The notes: a model not told the origin generated them from the sequence alone. 39,477 nucleotides of DNA from Roseateles hydrophilus (GCF_026712245.1 NZ_JAPPUY010000007.1:1-39477), one strand, 5' to 3'; positions 9,097-16,687 are shown, counted from the first letter of the stretch. A program made the numbers and translations.

Positions 9097-10080
9097 ATGA
9101 GTCAACGCAGCTTTGCCAGCGCCGAATACGCCCTGAAGAAGAAGCGCACGCGGCGCGAGGTGTTTCTCGCGGACATGGAGCGCATCGTCCCGTGGTCGCG
9201 ACTGGAGGCGGCAATTGCACCGTCGTACCCGCGCAGTTGCCGGGTCGGCCGCCCGCCCATCGGCGTGCCGAAGATGCTGCGCATGTACTGCCTGCAGCAG
9301 TGGTACGGTCTGGCAGACGCGGCCCTGGAGGACGCGCTGTATGACAGCCAGTCGATGCGCGACTTCGTCGGCATTGACCTGTCGCGTGAGGCGGTGCCCG
9401 ACGCCACGACGCTGCTGAAGTTCCGGCGCCTGTTACTGGCCAACGACCTGACCAAGGTGCTGTTCGACGAGATCAACGCCCATCTGGCCGAGCAAGGCCT
9501 GCTGATGCGCTCGGGCACCATCGTGGACGCGACGATCATCGCTGCGCCCAGTTCGACGAAGAACGCCACGGGCGAGCGCGGCCCCGACATGCACCAAGCA
9601 AAGAAGGGCAACCAGTGGCACTTCGGGATGAAGGCGCACATCGGTGTGGATGCCGAGTCAGGGCTGGTGCACACAGTCATCGGCACGGCGGCCAACGTCA
9701 ACGATGTGACGCAGGCCGGTGCGTTACTGCATGGACAGGAGACGTCGGCCTTTGGCGATGCCGGCTACCGAGGCGTGGACAAGCGCGAAGAGGCCAAGGG
9801 GCCGACCTGGTTCGTCGCCATGCAGCCGGGCAAGCGCCGGGCGTTGGACATGACGAAGAAGTGGGCGCGGCTGCTGGAGAAGGCCGAACAGCTGAAGGCC
9901 GCCATGCGGGCCAAGGTCGAGCATCCATTCCATGTCGTGAAGAACCAGTTCCGCCATCGCAAGGCTCGCTACAAGGGCATGGTGAAGAACCAGGGGCAGC
10001 TGTTCAGCCTGTTCGGGCTGGCCAATCTCGTGATCGCCAAGCGATCTTTGTTGGACCTGCAAGCCCGAGGTGCGTCTTGA
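9097..10080 (+). CDS. IS5-family transposase (DDE)
   Basis: The enzyme cuts and joins the insertion sequence ends. It has 327 residues, full length for the IS5 subgroup. The N-terminal part (residues ~25 to 110) has the family helix-turn-helix region with G-R-P-P-I-G and L-R-M-Y-C-L-Q-Q-W-Y. The catalytic triad is visible as D144 in T-I-V-D-A-T, D221 in F-G-D-A-G-Y-R-G, and E275 in K-V-E-H-P-F-H-V-V-K, followed by the typical Y-K-G. There is no frameshift or internal stop, so the protein is probably active. The ATG follows a weak purine-rich ribosome site. The gene lies divergent from the RHS genes and only ~130 bases from the first RHS start, so the insertion may affect RHS expression. Confidence 0.92.
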   Translation: MSQRSFASAEYALKKKRTRREVFLADMERIVPWSRLEAAIAPSYPRSCRVGRPPIGVPKMLRMYCLQQWYGLADAALEDALYDSQSMRDFVGIDLSREAVPDATTLLKFRRLLLANDLTKVLFDEINAHLAEQGLLMRSGTIVDATIIAAPSSTKNATGERGPDMHQAKKGNQWHFGMKAHIGVDAESGLVHTVIGTAANVNDVTQAGALLHGQETSAFGDAGYRGVDKREEAKGPTWFVAMQPGKRRALDMTKKWARLLEKAEQLKAAMRAKVEHPFHVVKNQFRHRKARYKGMVKNQGQLFSLFGLANLVIAKRSLLDLQARGAS

Positions 10081-10200
10081 GCGGCCAGGTGGGGCAGCAA
10101 ACGGCCCCAAAAGCACAGACGCAGCCGCTGACCGGCACCGAATTCAAGCCGCGTCGCCGCGGCCCATGCGCTGGCGGGTCGCAGATCGCTCAACTGGCCT

Positions 10201-10221
10201 ATTGATCAGCGTGTCCCTAAG
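10201..10221 (-). repeat. IS5-family right terminal inverted repeat
   Basis: Its reverse complement begins CTTAGGGACACGCTGAT and matches the left end at 9027-9047 in 17 of 21 positions. Confidence 0.7.
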
Positions 10222-10637
10222 TTCTAGCACCTGCCGAAGCAGGCTTGATATGCAAGAAAACAAACAATGGTGACGACCGCAACAGCAGTGTGCGTGCATC
10301 TCCATTTATGTGCAAATGCGTCTGCGCTGTTTCTTTTCTCAACGGTGGCATGCTGGCGTTGAACTAATGAGATGAAAAGACCGTCGGGTGTTGCGCATTC
10401 GAAACGAATGCCGCTACTCGACGTGCGTCGCCAAAAAGATTGCAAGTGCACCAAGGTGAAACGCGACTGTTCGCGATGTGCGTCACTGGCGGGATCGATG
10501 ACCGAAAGCTGCGGGGACCGCCCAAGAGTCGCGACTGAAATGCAACTTCGGACGCTTGCGACAACTTGTTCTCGCCGTCTACTGACTGGATGCGCGGACC
10601 GTAAAGCGGCAGACGCGCCACGGAATTTCCCAGCGCC
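10222..10637. other. Intergenic stretch without a supported gene
   Basis: This 416-base stretch lies between the insertion sequence and the end of the 75-residue gene. Open frames exist on both strands, but they are rich in Cys, Arg and Ser, lack good ribosome sites and resemble nothing I know. I see no hairpin with a T-tract and no tRNA. It may be remnant DNA left by insertion events. Confidence 0.5.
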
Positions 10638-10865
10638 CTACTCCGCCACACTGTCCGCTTGCTTCAAGTGCCCTGACCTCCGCAGCTTGCGCTCCAACTT
10701 GCGTCGCAGAGCGGTCAGCAGCGCGTCAGGGGTCTCGGCGGCGACCACAGCCACTACACCCGATTGCGCCACGAACTTGACCACCGTCTTGCCATTGCGA
10801 CTCAGGGTTTGCATTGAAGCCCTGTCGCTCCTGGTCTCATTGGTGAACGCCTTCAGGTCGCTCAT
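10638..10865 (-). CDS. Small hypothetical protein, 75 residues, basic C-terminus
   Basis: I do not recognise the family. The start M-S-D-L-K at 10865 has a ribosome site (GAGG) about 10 bases upstream. Residues ~25 to 43 form two short beta-strand-like hydrophobic runs (T-V-V-K-F-V-A and V-V-A-V-V-A-A). A charged helix follows (residues ~47 to 65) rich in Arg and Lys (L-R-R-K-L-E-R-K-L-R-R), which could bind nucleic acid or acidic lipid. There is no signal peptide. It begins 22 bases after the stop of the 41-residue membrane peptide gene, so the two are probably one transcript. The longer in-frame extension upstream overlaps that gene in another frame and is less likely. Confidence 0.5.
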   Translation of the reverse strand: MSDLKAFTNETRSDRASMQTLSRNGKTVVKFVAQSGVVAVVAAETPDALLTALRRKLERKLRRSGHLKQADSVAE

Positions 10866-10887
10866 CGCGCAGGGACCTCGGCTGTAG

Positions 10888-11013
10888 TCAGTCGATCCCC
10901 AGCCGCCGCGCGGTACGAGCGGCGTCATGCAGGCCGCACCGGCAGGCGACACGGACCAGGCATGGCAGGCCCAACGCCAGCGTGATCGGGATCAGGATCA
11001 AAAGGAAGTGCAT
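10888..11013 (-). CDS. 41-residue membrane peptide, hypothetical
   Basis: A short gene found by reading the minus strand directly. The product begins M-H-F-L-L-I-L-I-P-I-T-L-A-L-G-L-P, a single hydrophobic helix of about 19 residues, followed by a Cys/Arg-rich cytoplasmic-type tail (C-L-V-R-V-A-C-R-C-G-L) and an amphipathic end (A-A-R-T-A-R-R-L-G-I-D). GGAG lies 6 bases before the ATG, and the stop is 22 bases before the 75-residue gene. Three cysteines just after the membrane segment could be modified or bind metal. Peptide toxins of type I systems and small membrane regulators can look like this, but nothing here proves either. The size alone allows a chance open frame. Confidence 0.45.
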   Translation of the reverse strand: MHFLLILIPITLALGLPCLVRVACRCGLHDAARTARRLGID

Positions 11014-11236
11014 GCCAGTCTCCACGCGTCAGCGCGGCGATATCGCCCTCAACGCGGTGTCGTCAGAGCTGATCCGTTGCGGCTCACCGCGACGCCACCC
11101 AGCTCCTGACGCAAAGCATATCCAGAAGGCAGCCTCGCCGCTTGCACGCGCGACCACCGTCAACCACCAAAAATGCCCGCTGCAATCAAAGGAGCAGCTC
11201 CGCTGCGTCCGACCGCAACGAGGTTCACGACGTTCG

Positions 11237-11935
11237 TCAGAGGGTTCGCAGTTCGAAGTCAACGAACTCGCTGTTGCGGATCTGGTTCTCGACGTGGCGT
11301 GTGTTCGTGGGCCCGAAGATCACGATCGGATAGCGGTGCAGCATCTCGCCGAGCGATACGCTGGACTGAAATGCGTGCAGCAAAAGGCTCACGACACGCC
11401 CCTCCGGGGACCACTCGATGAAAGCCAAGTCGCTCCCAAACCACTCGCCCGTCCTTGGCCCTGGCACCACGGGCAAGTTGAACAGTCGGCTCAGCTTGCC
11501 CGCGAAAGCCGGCTTGTAGACCTTCACCGTGTTGCCTCGCCCCTTGCACAACGCACCGTACACCGCCGCGACCGGATCAGCATCGGCGTCAGGCACGTAG
11601 CTATTCATCATGGAGCTGGCGGTTTCGATCGGCTTGTCGGTGTCCATGCGCCTGGACAGCGTCAGCATGCCCAGGTTGACACTCTTGAGGCGATAGCCCG
11701 CCTGCACCAGGGCAGGCGTCGGGCTCTCCTTCTTTCCGTCCTCGAGCATCACGTAGAACCCATCGACGAGCGCCTTGTCGGGCATCGCCTCGTAGAGCTT
11801 CTTGCGGTTCGCCGCGGCCTTCTCTGCGATCCAGTCGAGGAATGCGTATGCGGGGCTGGCCGTCAGCAATGCGGTCGGTGCCGCCGCCATCTTCAACAGG
11901 CGTCGGCGTTGTTCGGTGCGCTGGTTCTGTGTCAT
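11237..11935 (-). CDS. Exported hypothetical protein with Tat-like signal
   Basis: The product is 232 residues. The ATG at 11935 has a good ribosome site (AAGGAGG, 10 bases upstream). A twin-arginine type leader follows: T-E-Q-R-R-R-L-L-K, a short hydrophobic run and A-Y-A near residue 31. The mature part starts F-L-D-W-I-A-E-K. It contains G-L-Y-like strands and the phrases L-G-M-L-T-L-S-R-R-M-D and P-I-V-I-F-G-P-T-N-T, with one Cys. I do not recognise the family and make no functional claim. The gene lies 34 bases after the lipoprotein gene on the same strand, so they probably form an operon and act together in the cell envelope. Substrates of the Tat route are often folded or cofactor-bearing before export. 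Confidence 0.7.
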   Translation of the reverse strand: MTQNQRTEQRRRLLKMAAAPTALLTASPAYAFLDWIAEKAAANRKKLYEAMPDKALVDGFYVMLEDGKKESPTPALVQAGYRLKSVNLGMLTLSRRMDTDKPIETASSMMNSYVPDADADPVAAVYGALCKGRGNTVKVYKPAFAGKLSRLFNLPVVPGPRTGEWFGSDLAFIEWSPEGRVVSLLLHAFQSSVSLGEMLHRYPIVIFGPTNTRHVENQIRNSEFVDFELRTL

Positions 11936-11969
11936 GAGAGGGTAGCCTCCTTCGGGCTGGGTTGTTGGT

Positions 11970-13301
11970 TCAGCGATCAAAGAACATGACGACAGCCTCG
12001 CCGCCATCTCGTGCGGCCACGACGAGCCTGCCGTCGGACAGGCGGAGCAGGCCTGCACATGTGGCGTCGTTGGTGCCGGCAATCAGTCGGCGACCTTGGT
12101 AGCCGACGGTGGTGTCAGGTTTTCCGTCGGCCGTGATGTCCACGAGCGAGAGCGCTTGTCCCAGCAAGAGGCTCCTCATCACATGACCACAGCCGATGTA
12201 GCCACCGCGTCCGTGCGGCATCCACTGGGCTGTGGCCTCGGTGCTGCTGTAGCCCCAATCCCAGGTCAGGAATCCACCCGCACCAAACTCTGGCCTGAGC
12301 TGGCCGGATTGGAGGTCCATGGCCGCGACCATGCTGTCGTTGGAGTTGAAGTCCGAGCTCGTCACGGAAGAGCCGCTCGCCACGCTCACGATCACCCGGT
12401 CGCCCTCGACCAGCAGGGAGTCCGTGTTCCCGGTCCCCAGGCTCAGACTGGGATAGCGCTGCACGCCGGCTGTGCCGAACGTGGCCACCGGCAAGCCCTT
12501 GCTGTTCAGCTTCAGGAGGGCTGGCTGATAAGCCACCTGCGCGCCGGCGGAGCCAGAAATCAAGATGTCGCCGTTGCTGGCGACGGCTAGCGATTTGACG
12601 AGGAAGCCGTCCGCGTTGGGGTTGGTCGCCAGGCCGTTCGTGCCGAACTGACTGTCCCAGACACCATTGCCCATGAAGCGGCGCAGGAGAACTTGACCAG
12701 GGATGGCCGCTGCAACCAGCACACCATCGTTGCGATCGCGCTCGAGCGCGATGCGTGTCACCGTGACCAAGCCGCTGAGAGGGATGCTGATCACGCCTTG
12801 AGCGCCGAAGCTGGGGTCCGCCGCGCACGTTGCTTCATCGAAGCGAGCCACGAACACCGTCCCGGGGCCCATGAATGCCGCGTAGAAGCGTCCGCTTTGC
12901 ACCGTGGTCATCGACACCGGACCTTGGCGCCGATCAAAGCGCGTGTAGATCTCGGACAGGAAGCGCAGCCCGTCGGCGCCGCAGGTATTGGCACCACCGA
13001 TCTTGCGAAGGAATGGGCGTCCGGCATCGCCATCCTCGGCCCCCAGTGCCCAGACGCCGCCATCCGTGGACTGGGTGATGCCCGCCAGGCCGATGCGTAC
13101 CGAACCAACGCCTTTCCAGCGCACGGTGCTGCTTGGGGTGACCGAAGTATCACGGGGGTCGGTGAGCGCTGCAGGCGGTGCAGAGCTCGTCGCCGTCTGC
13201 TCCCCTCCTCCGCCGCCGCATGCCGCAAGGCCCATGACGGAGGCAAGGCCGAAGCAGGCCAAAGCAAGCGGCGCGAGGCTGCTCTTGGGCGAGTTCTTCA
13301 T
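11970..13301 (-). CDS. Lipoprotein with delta-60-type beta-propeller repeats
   Basis: The product has 443 residues. A lipoprotein signal peptide ends in L-A-A-C (cysteine 28), followed by five glycines, a flexible tether typical of Burkholderiales lipoproteins. The mature part contains repeats of the delta-60 kind: D-P-S-F-G-A-Q-G, D-S-Q-F-G-T-N-G, A-T-F-G-T-A-G and R-P-E-F-G-A-G-G, each followed by strands such as D-G-D-I-L-I-S-G or D-G-R-L-V-V-A-A. This pattern suggests a beta-propeller of about seven blades on the cell surface or in the periplasm. No enzyme motif is visible. The ribosome site AGGGAAG precedes the ATG. The upstream 77 to 100 bases form a divergent promoter region shared with the XRE regulator. 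Confidence 0.78.
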   Translation of the reverse strand: MKNSPKSSLAPLALACFGLASVMGLAACGGGGGEQTATSSAPPAALTDPRDTSVTPSSTVRWKGVGSVRIGLAGITQSTDGGVWALGAEDGDAGRPFLRKIGGANTCGADGLRFLSEIYTRFDRRQGPVSMTTVQSGRFYAAFMGPGTVFVARFDEATCAADPSFGAQGVISIPLSGLVTVTRIALERDRNDGVLVAAAIPGQVLLRRFMGNGVWDSQFGTNGLATNPNADGFLVKSLAVASNGDILISGSAGAQVAYQPALLKLNSKGLPVATFGTAGVQRYPSLSLGTGNTDSLLVEGDRVIVSVASGSSVTSSDFNSNDSMVAAMDLQSGQLRPEFGAGGFLTWDWGYSSTEATAQWMPHGRGGYIGCGHVMRSLLLGQALSLVDITADGKPDTTVGYQGRRLIAGTNDATCAGLLRLSDGRLVVAARDGGEAVVMFFDR

Positions 13302-13378
13302 CAGGCATCTTCCCTAGACCGCACTGTGCTGGGCCGATGTCATGCGCCAGATGTGCGAATTAGTGTGTGTACGAATGA

Positions 13379-13639
13379 GTGTACGGACGGGACAGTCCCG
13401 CCGTGCGAGCGAGTGTTCAGTTCAAGTTTGGGATGCGAGTCCGTCAGCTCAGGCTGGCGGCCGGCCTGACGCAGGAGGACCTCGCCCACCGCTGCGGCCT
13501 CTTCCGTACGTACATGAGCCGTATCGAGACCGGTCGCGCCAATCCCACGCTGACGATGGTGGACGCCCTGGCAACAAGCCTGAAGGTACCGATCGCTTCG
13601 CTGTTCGAGACTGACATGTCGGGCGTAAGCGAGTCCTAG
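13379..13639 (+). CDS. XRE-family helix-turn-helix regulator
   Basis: A small DNA-binding protein of the Cro/C1 type. The helix-turn-helix runs from V-R-Q-L-R-L-A-A-G-L-T-Q-E-D-L-A to Y-M-S-R-I-E-T-G-R-A-N-P-T-L, followed by the usual L-A-T-S-L-K-V-P-I-A-S-L-F. The frame opens with GTG at 13379 (86 residues). The family pattern favours the GTG at 13403 (V-R-A-S-V-Q-F-K-F-G), giving 78 residues. Such single-domain proteins usually repress their own promoter or that of a neighbour; the divergent lipoprotein gene and the inverted repeat at 13388-13400 make those the likely targets. Related proteins are common on plasmids and integrative elements. Confidence 0.85.
   Translation: MYGRDSPAVRASVQFKFGMRVRQLRLAAGLTQEDLAHRCGLFRTYMSRIETGRANPTLTMVDALATSLKVPIASLFETDMSGVSES
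13388..13400. promoter_or_regulatory. Perfect 6-bp inverted repeat at the XRE start (possible operator)
   Basis: The arms CGGGAC and GTCCCG are separated by one base. The site ends three bases before the GTG favoured as the XRE start. Its symmetry and position fit binding by a small dimeric helix-turn-helix protein, but no second copy was found to support this. Confidence 0.3.
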
Positions 13640-13663
13640 ACCGGCCCTGTCGAGGTGTGGTGT

Positions 13664-14545
13664 TCATCGCTTGCACCTCCGCGTCCCACGTCGAGCGATG
13701 AAGGCCTGGTTGACCGTGCTTGTGTCACGAGCGACCAACCGACCGGCCAGCGGTGCGGCGCCCATCGCGCGTAAGCGCTCGAGCAAAGCCAATAGCTGCC
13801 AGACCAGCGTACCGTCAGCCCAGGCCCGGACATGCCGCATCGGCGTGAGCTTGAGCAGCAGATCGTCGCCCTGGTAATCGATCAGGTGCACGAACGCGCC
13901 GGCGTGTTCGCGGGTCCGCCAGCGGTAGCGCTCGATGTCCAGCACCGACCAGCGCAGCGTCTCCAAGGCACCGTTCGTGTCGCCGCGAAAGCCCTGCAGG
14001 CGAATGTCATGCTGGTCACCGACGCTTTCAACAGCGACTCGGCAGCATGCCGCCACGCGCAACAGCAGGTCTTCCATGAGCCACAGCGTGTCTTGCGCGA
14101 CGAACGCCGCTGCGCTGCTGCCATGGCCGGACCGATCCAATAACCGCTCTTCGGGCTCACTGAGGAACGGAACGATGGCCGGAGGCATTCGGTCATCCGC
14201 TCCAACCGGCATCTGCCGGATCAGCCGGATGGCCGTGAGATGGGCTGCGGGCAGGAACCATTCGGTGTGCCCGTCCAGCACGTGACCTGGCGAGACGCTG
14301 TAGAACGCCAACCCACGGTGCAATGCTCGTTCAAACTGCTGAGCGCGAAGCGCCGTCGGCAGCCAGACGGCATGGGAGCTCACCAGGTCCAAGGCATCCA
14401 CGCTGAACTCGGGCAAGCGCTGAACCCTGACCAGTGGGTCCAATGCCCAGCCAATCTTGAAGCGCAAGCCATCACGGCGCCGCAGCAGATAGACAGCGGC
14501 GGGCACAGGCAGGTCGCCCTGCATCGACGGATCGATAGCATTCAT
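13664..14545 (-). CDS. GIY-YIG-like (Mug113/T5orf172 type) nuclease-domain protein
   Basis: The product has 293 residues. The N-terminal ~95 residues fit the Mug113 branch of the GIY-YIG superfamily: V-Y-L-L ... F-K-I-G in place of GIY and YIG, an arginine in V-R-V-Q-R-L-P, then F-E-R-A-L-H with a glutamate, and D-G-H-T-E-W-F. GIY-YIG domains cleave DNA using that arginine and glutamate, but activity here is not shown. The remaining ~200 residues are unrecognised and mostly helical (W-L-M-E-D-L-L-L-R, L-V-W-Q-L-L-A-L-L-E-R-L). The start overlaps the stop of the preceding gene by four bases (ATGA), indicating translational coupling. Such genes are frequent on integrative elements. The 3' end faces the end of the XRE gene. 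Confidence 0.65.
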   Translation of the reverse strand: MNAIDPSMQGDLPVPAAVYLLRRRDGLRFKIGWALDPLVRVQRLPEFSVDALDLVSSHAVWLPTALRAQQFERALHRGLAFYSVSPGHVLDGHTEWFLPAAHLTAIRLIRQMPVGADDRMPPAIVPFLSEPEERLLDRSGHGSSAAAFVAQDTLWLMEDLLLRVAACCRVAVESVGDQHDIRLQGFRGDTNGALETLRWSVLDIERYRWRTREHAGAFVHLIDYQGDDLLLKLTPMRHVRAWADGTLVWQLLALLERLRAMGAAPLAGRLVARDTSTVNQAFIARRGTRRCKR

Positions 14546-15006
14546 CGCCGGTCCTCCGGATCGTCGGCTGCGACTTCGGACACACGCAGGACAAAGCCGC
14601 CAAGTGCCGCGAGGAACTCGTCGCCATCCAGGCGTCCCGCTTCGTACAGGACACGAGCGGCGAGTACGGTCAGGTCATGTTGATCGGCCTCGATCCAGTA
14701 GCTTCCGGACAGATTGGCCTCCAGCTCGTCACCTTCTCGCACGATGGGGCCGACACGAGCCTGTCGCACCGCACTGACGTCGAGCATGGCCAGCAACGCG
14801 TTGGCTTGGTCGACGGGCGTGAGTTCGCGGTCTGCCAGAACCACGAATCGCATTTGAGAACCTTCGGCGCGCAGTTCGTGGCGACTCAGCCAGTCCTCGG
14901 TGCTGCGCTGAAAGCCGACCTCATCGCTGGGGGACGCGTTGCGCCGGAGTCGCACCGAGACCGCGAAGTGCGTGGGTTGCTTGGCGGGGAAGGTCAGAAC
15001 GTTCAT
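14542..15006 (-). CDS. Hypothetical protein of an integrative-element cluster
   Basis: The product has 154 residues and no signal peptide or membrane segment. The ATG at 15006 has a strong ribosome site (GGAGGTGG). It opens M-N-V-L-T-F-P-A-K, then alternates beta-type segments (F-A-V-S-V-R-L-R-R, M-R-F-V-V-L-A-D-R) with helices, and ends in an acidic tail (A-D-D-P-E-D-R-R). I do not recognise it. Four-base ATGA overlaps join it to the GIY-YIG-like gene downstream and to a doubtful open frame upstream. This arrangement argues that it is expressed in one unit with the GIY-YIG-like gene and shares its role, which is unknown. Confidence 0.65.
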   Translation of the reverse strand: MNVLTFPAKQPTHFAVSVRLRRNASPSDEVGFQRSTEDWLSRHELRAEGSQMRFVVLADRELTPVDQANALLAMLDVSAVRQARVGPIVREGDELEANLSGSYWIEADQHDLTVLAARVLYEAGRLDGDEFLAALGGFVLRVSEVAADDPEDRR

Positions 15007-15458
15007 TGAGCCACCTCCAGCGTGGAAGTCGATCCGGTCGGCCTGGGGATACCCATGCAGCGCTGCGAGTGCCGCTCGCTGAGCGCCTGGCCGCACGGCA
15101 TGTGACTGGTGGACGATCGCCGAGTCAGGGTCAGTGGCACCCGGCGAACACGACGGCTGCAGCGCCTCATGCCGCGGGGCCCGCCGGGCTTGGGGCTGAT
15201 ATGCACGCCCCCGCGACGGATTGCGATCCACACCCTGCGCCCGCAGCGCCACCAGGGCTCAGCCATGAGCCAAGGCGGAACCTCCACGCGACACTGGCCG
15301 ACAGGGCAGCGCTTCACTACGACTGTGGCCGTCCTGGATCGGCGGCACCCGGTCCGATAGCCCTGGCGGTGGACAGGGGCCCGACGTGCGAAAGGTTCGC
15401 TGTTACGCATGTGCCGGACGGGCTGCTCGCGACGGGGGTGGTTGATGTCGACTGGCAT
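15003..15458 (-). CDS. Doubtful hypothetical protein, Arg/Cys/Trp-rich
   Basis: An open frame of 151 codons begins M-P-V-D-I-N-H-P with GGAG 6 bases upstream, and its stop overlaps the next start in an ATGA junction. Those two facts favour a real gene. Against it, the composition is odd (very rich in Arg, with scattered Cys and Trp, e.g. E-P-W-W-R-C-G-R-R-V-W-I), as expected of out-of-frame GC-rich DNA, and another minus frame across the same stretch is also open. It may be a frameshifted remnant whose first part is in this frame and last part in another. Between 15459 and the recombinase end at 15683 I see no gene. Confidence 0.28.
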   Translation of the reverse strand: MPVDINHPRREQPVRHMRNSEPFARRAPVHRQGYRTGCRRSRTATVVVKRCPVGQCRVEVPPWLMAEPWWRCGRRVWIAIRRGGVHISPKPGGPRGMRRCSRRVRRVPLTLTRRSSTSHMPCGQALSERHSQRCMGIPRPTGSTSTLEVAQ

Positions 15459-15682
15459 GAGGAACTCCAACGTGTGCAGGCTTTGCCAACCTGCAGGGTG
15501 CGAAGCGGCAGCTCAGGGGCTGCCGTCGTCGCCGGGGCATCTGCGAGCGCTCAGGTGGGCTGCACCCTCGCGCATCAGAAAATTTGGGTAGCGCTCCGCC
15601 GCCCCGGTGGCTTCACAAGCAGAGCCGGGGATGGCAAGTCGCAGGATCAGGCCGACGGCCTGGCGCCAAAGAGCGCTTGGGC

Positions 15683-16198
15683 TCAGGCGGCTTGGCGCTG
15701 CGTCACAGGCGGCGGTTGCGCGCGGCTCGCGTCGTCGTTGGCAGACTCATGGCCAGATGCAGAGGCCACGTTCCCGCTGGCGAACCGACTGGCCAGCAGG
15801 CGGTCCATGGCTGAGCCGTCACGGCGCGTCAGGTTGGGCACGTAGCGGCTGTAGACCTGGAACAGCATCTGCGTGTTGGCGTGGCCCAATTGGCGCGCGA
15901 TCCACTCTGGCGCTTCACCCGAGGCCAGCCATAGGGTGGCTGCCGTGTGGCGCATCTGGTAGGGCCGGCGGCGCTCCAGGCCCAGGTGACGCAGCAAGGG
16001 GTAATAGACGCGGTCGCTGAAGTTCTTGTTGTCGATGGGTTGCCCGGCGCGGTTGCAGAAGACGTAGTCGCGCTTACCGGTGGCTTCCTGTTGACGCTTC
16101 AAGGCCTCAAAGACGGGCTGCGACATCTGGATGTCGCGCTGCGAGCTGTCCGTCTTGGTGTACTCGTCCTCGCCCAGCACGAAGGTCTCGCGGATGCC
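15683..16198 (-). pseudogene. Tyrosine recombinase (integrase), 3' part only
   Basis: About 170 codons of a phage-type integrase remain. The catalytic C-terminal box is present: R-R-P-Y-Q-M-R-H-T-A-A-T-L-W (His-x-x-Arg region), W-I-A-R-Q-L-G-H-A-N-T (the later His), and the nucleophile tyrosine in F-Q-V-Y-S-R-Y. Family-like sequence begins at I-R-E-T-F-V-L-G-E-D-E-Y near 16198. Upstream, the frame stays open to 16561 but encodes unrelated residues and runs through the tRNA terminator, so it is not a true start. The core-binding domain and first catalytic arginine are missing, so the enzyme should be dead. Full-length relatives have about 400 residues. Its place next to tRNA-fMet suggests it once mobilised the accessory region to its left. 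Confidence 0.75.
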
Positions 16199-16515
16199 TT
16201 CAGCTTCGCCAACCGCATGCAGCAGCACCGGCAGTGCAAGGAGTTCAATGTCACTTTCGTCAGGCTTAGCTCGTGATCTGTTTTTTGGTCTGGGATCTGG
16301 TCGAGCTTGGTCGTATCCGTATGTCACGCCAATTGCAACCAGAACCGCGAGGCCACTGAAGCTGCCCCCGCCCCAGCTCGCGAGGGAATCCAACTTTGAG
16401 CCCCGAGGCTGCCTCCTCGGGTCGTCACAAGCACCAATGGTCGCGAGGAGCAGATTGCTCCGCTGTGACGACACAGAGCTCGTCACAAACCTCGACACAG
16501 GAAGCCAGAAACGAC
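16199..16515. other. Region between recombinase remnant and tRNA-fMet with short repeats
   Basis: No gene is supported here. It holds three copies of TCGTCACA: at 16422 and 16480 on the plus strand and at 16464-16471 on the minus strand. The last two form an inverted repeat with 7-bp arms and an 8-base loop (16465-16486). A second hairpin (CCCGAGG / CCTCGGG, 16402-16421) lies beside them. These could be protein-binding sites of a former attachment region. The minus frame also encodes one hydrophobic run (L-A-V-L-V-A-I-G-V) with no usable start. Confidence 0.4.
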
Positions 16516-16538
16516 AAAGCCCGCACTTGGCGGGCTTT
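16516..16538 (-). terminator. Intrinsic terminator of tRNA-fMet
   Basis: A 9-bp perfect stem (AAAGCCCGC / GCGGGCTTT) with a 5-base loop is followed on the minus strand by a T-rich stretch. It starts about 30 bases beyond the 3' end of the tRNA. Confidence 0.75.
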
Positions 16539-16568
16539 GCTAAGTCTTTATCAGGACTCATTATTTCT

Positions 16569-16645
<77 letters not shown>

Positions 16646-16657
16646 ACTGAAGCTAGC

Positions 16658-16687
16658 AGTATAGCGCTGTTTTCGACGTGCGCGCAA
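16658..16687 (-). promoter_or_regulatory. Sigma-70 promoter of tRNA-fMet
   Basis: A TTGCGC -35 box (16682-16687) and TATACT -10 box (16658-16663) are separated by 18 bases. The expected start lies about 6 bases before the tRNA. The GC-rich bases after the -10 box fit stringent control, by analogy with other stable RNA promoters. Confidence 0.8.

Larger units (their letters stand above)
9027..10221 (+). mobile_element. IS5-family insertion sequence
   Basis: A single transposase gene is enclosed by imperfect terminal inverted repeats, 9027-9047 and 10201-10221, which match at 17 of 21 positions when one is reverse-complemented. The element is about 1.19 kb, normal for IS5-like elements. Flanks next to the GGG...CCC ends are YTAR-like (TTAG on the left, CTAA on the right), the target preference of the IS5 subgroup. 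They are not identical direct repeats, so a rearrangement after insertion is possible. About 140 bases of non-coding DNA lie between the transposase stop and the right repeat. Confidence 0.8.

Noticed and set aside
10372-10887. Plus-strand open frame of 171 codons beside the insertion sequence
   Set aside because: It is antisense to the 75-residue gene, Cys/Arg/Ser-rich and without family signals or a ribosome site.
11029-11262. Minus-strand open frame of 77 codons between the Tat-type gene and the 41-residue gene
   Set aside because: It starts inside the Tat-type gene, has no ribosome site and an Arg/Ser/Cys/Trp composition typical of chance frames.
16199-16561. N-terminal extension of the recombinase frame up to an ATG at 16561
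   Set aside because: It passes through the tRNA-fMet terminator and encodes no integrase sequence, so it is not the true start.
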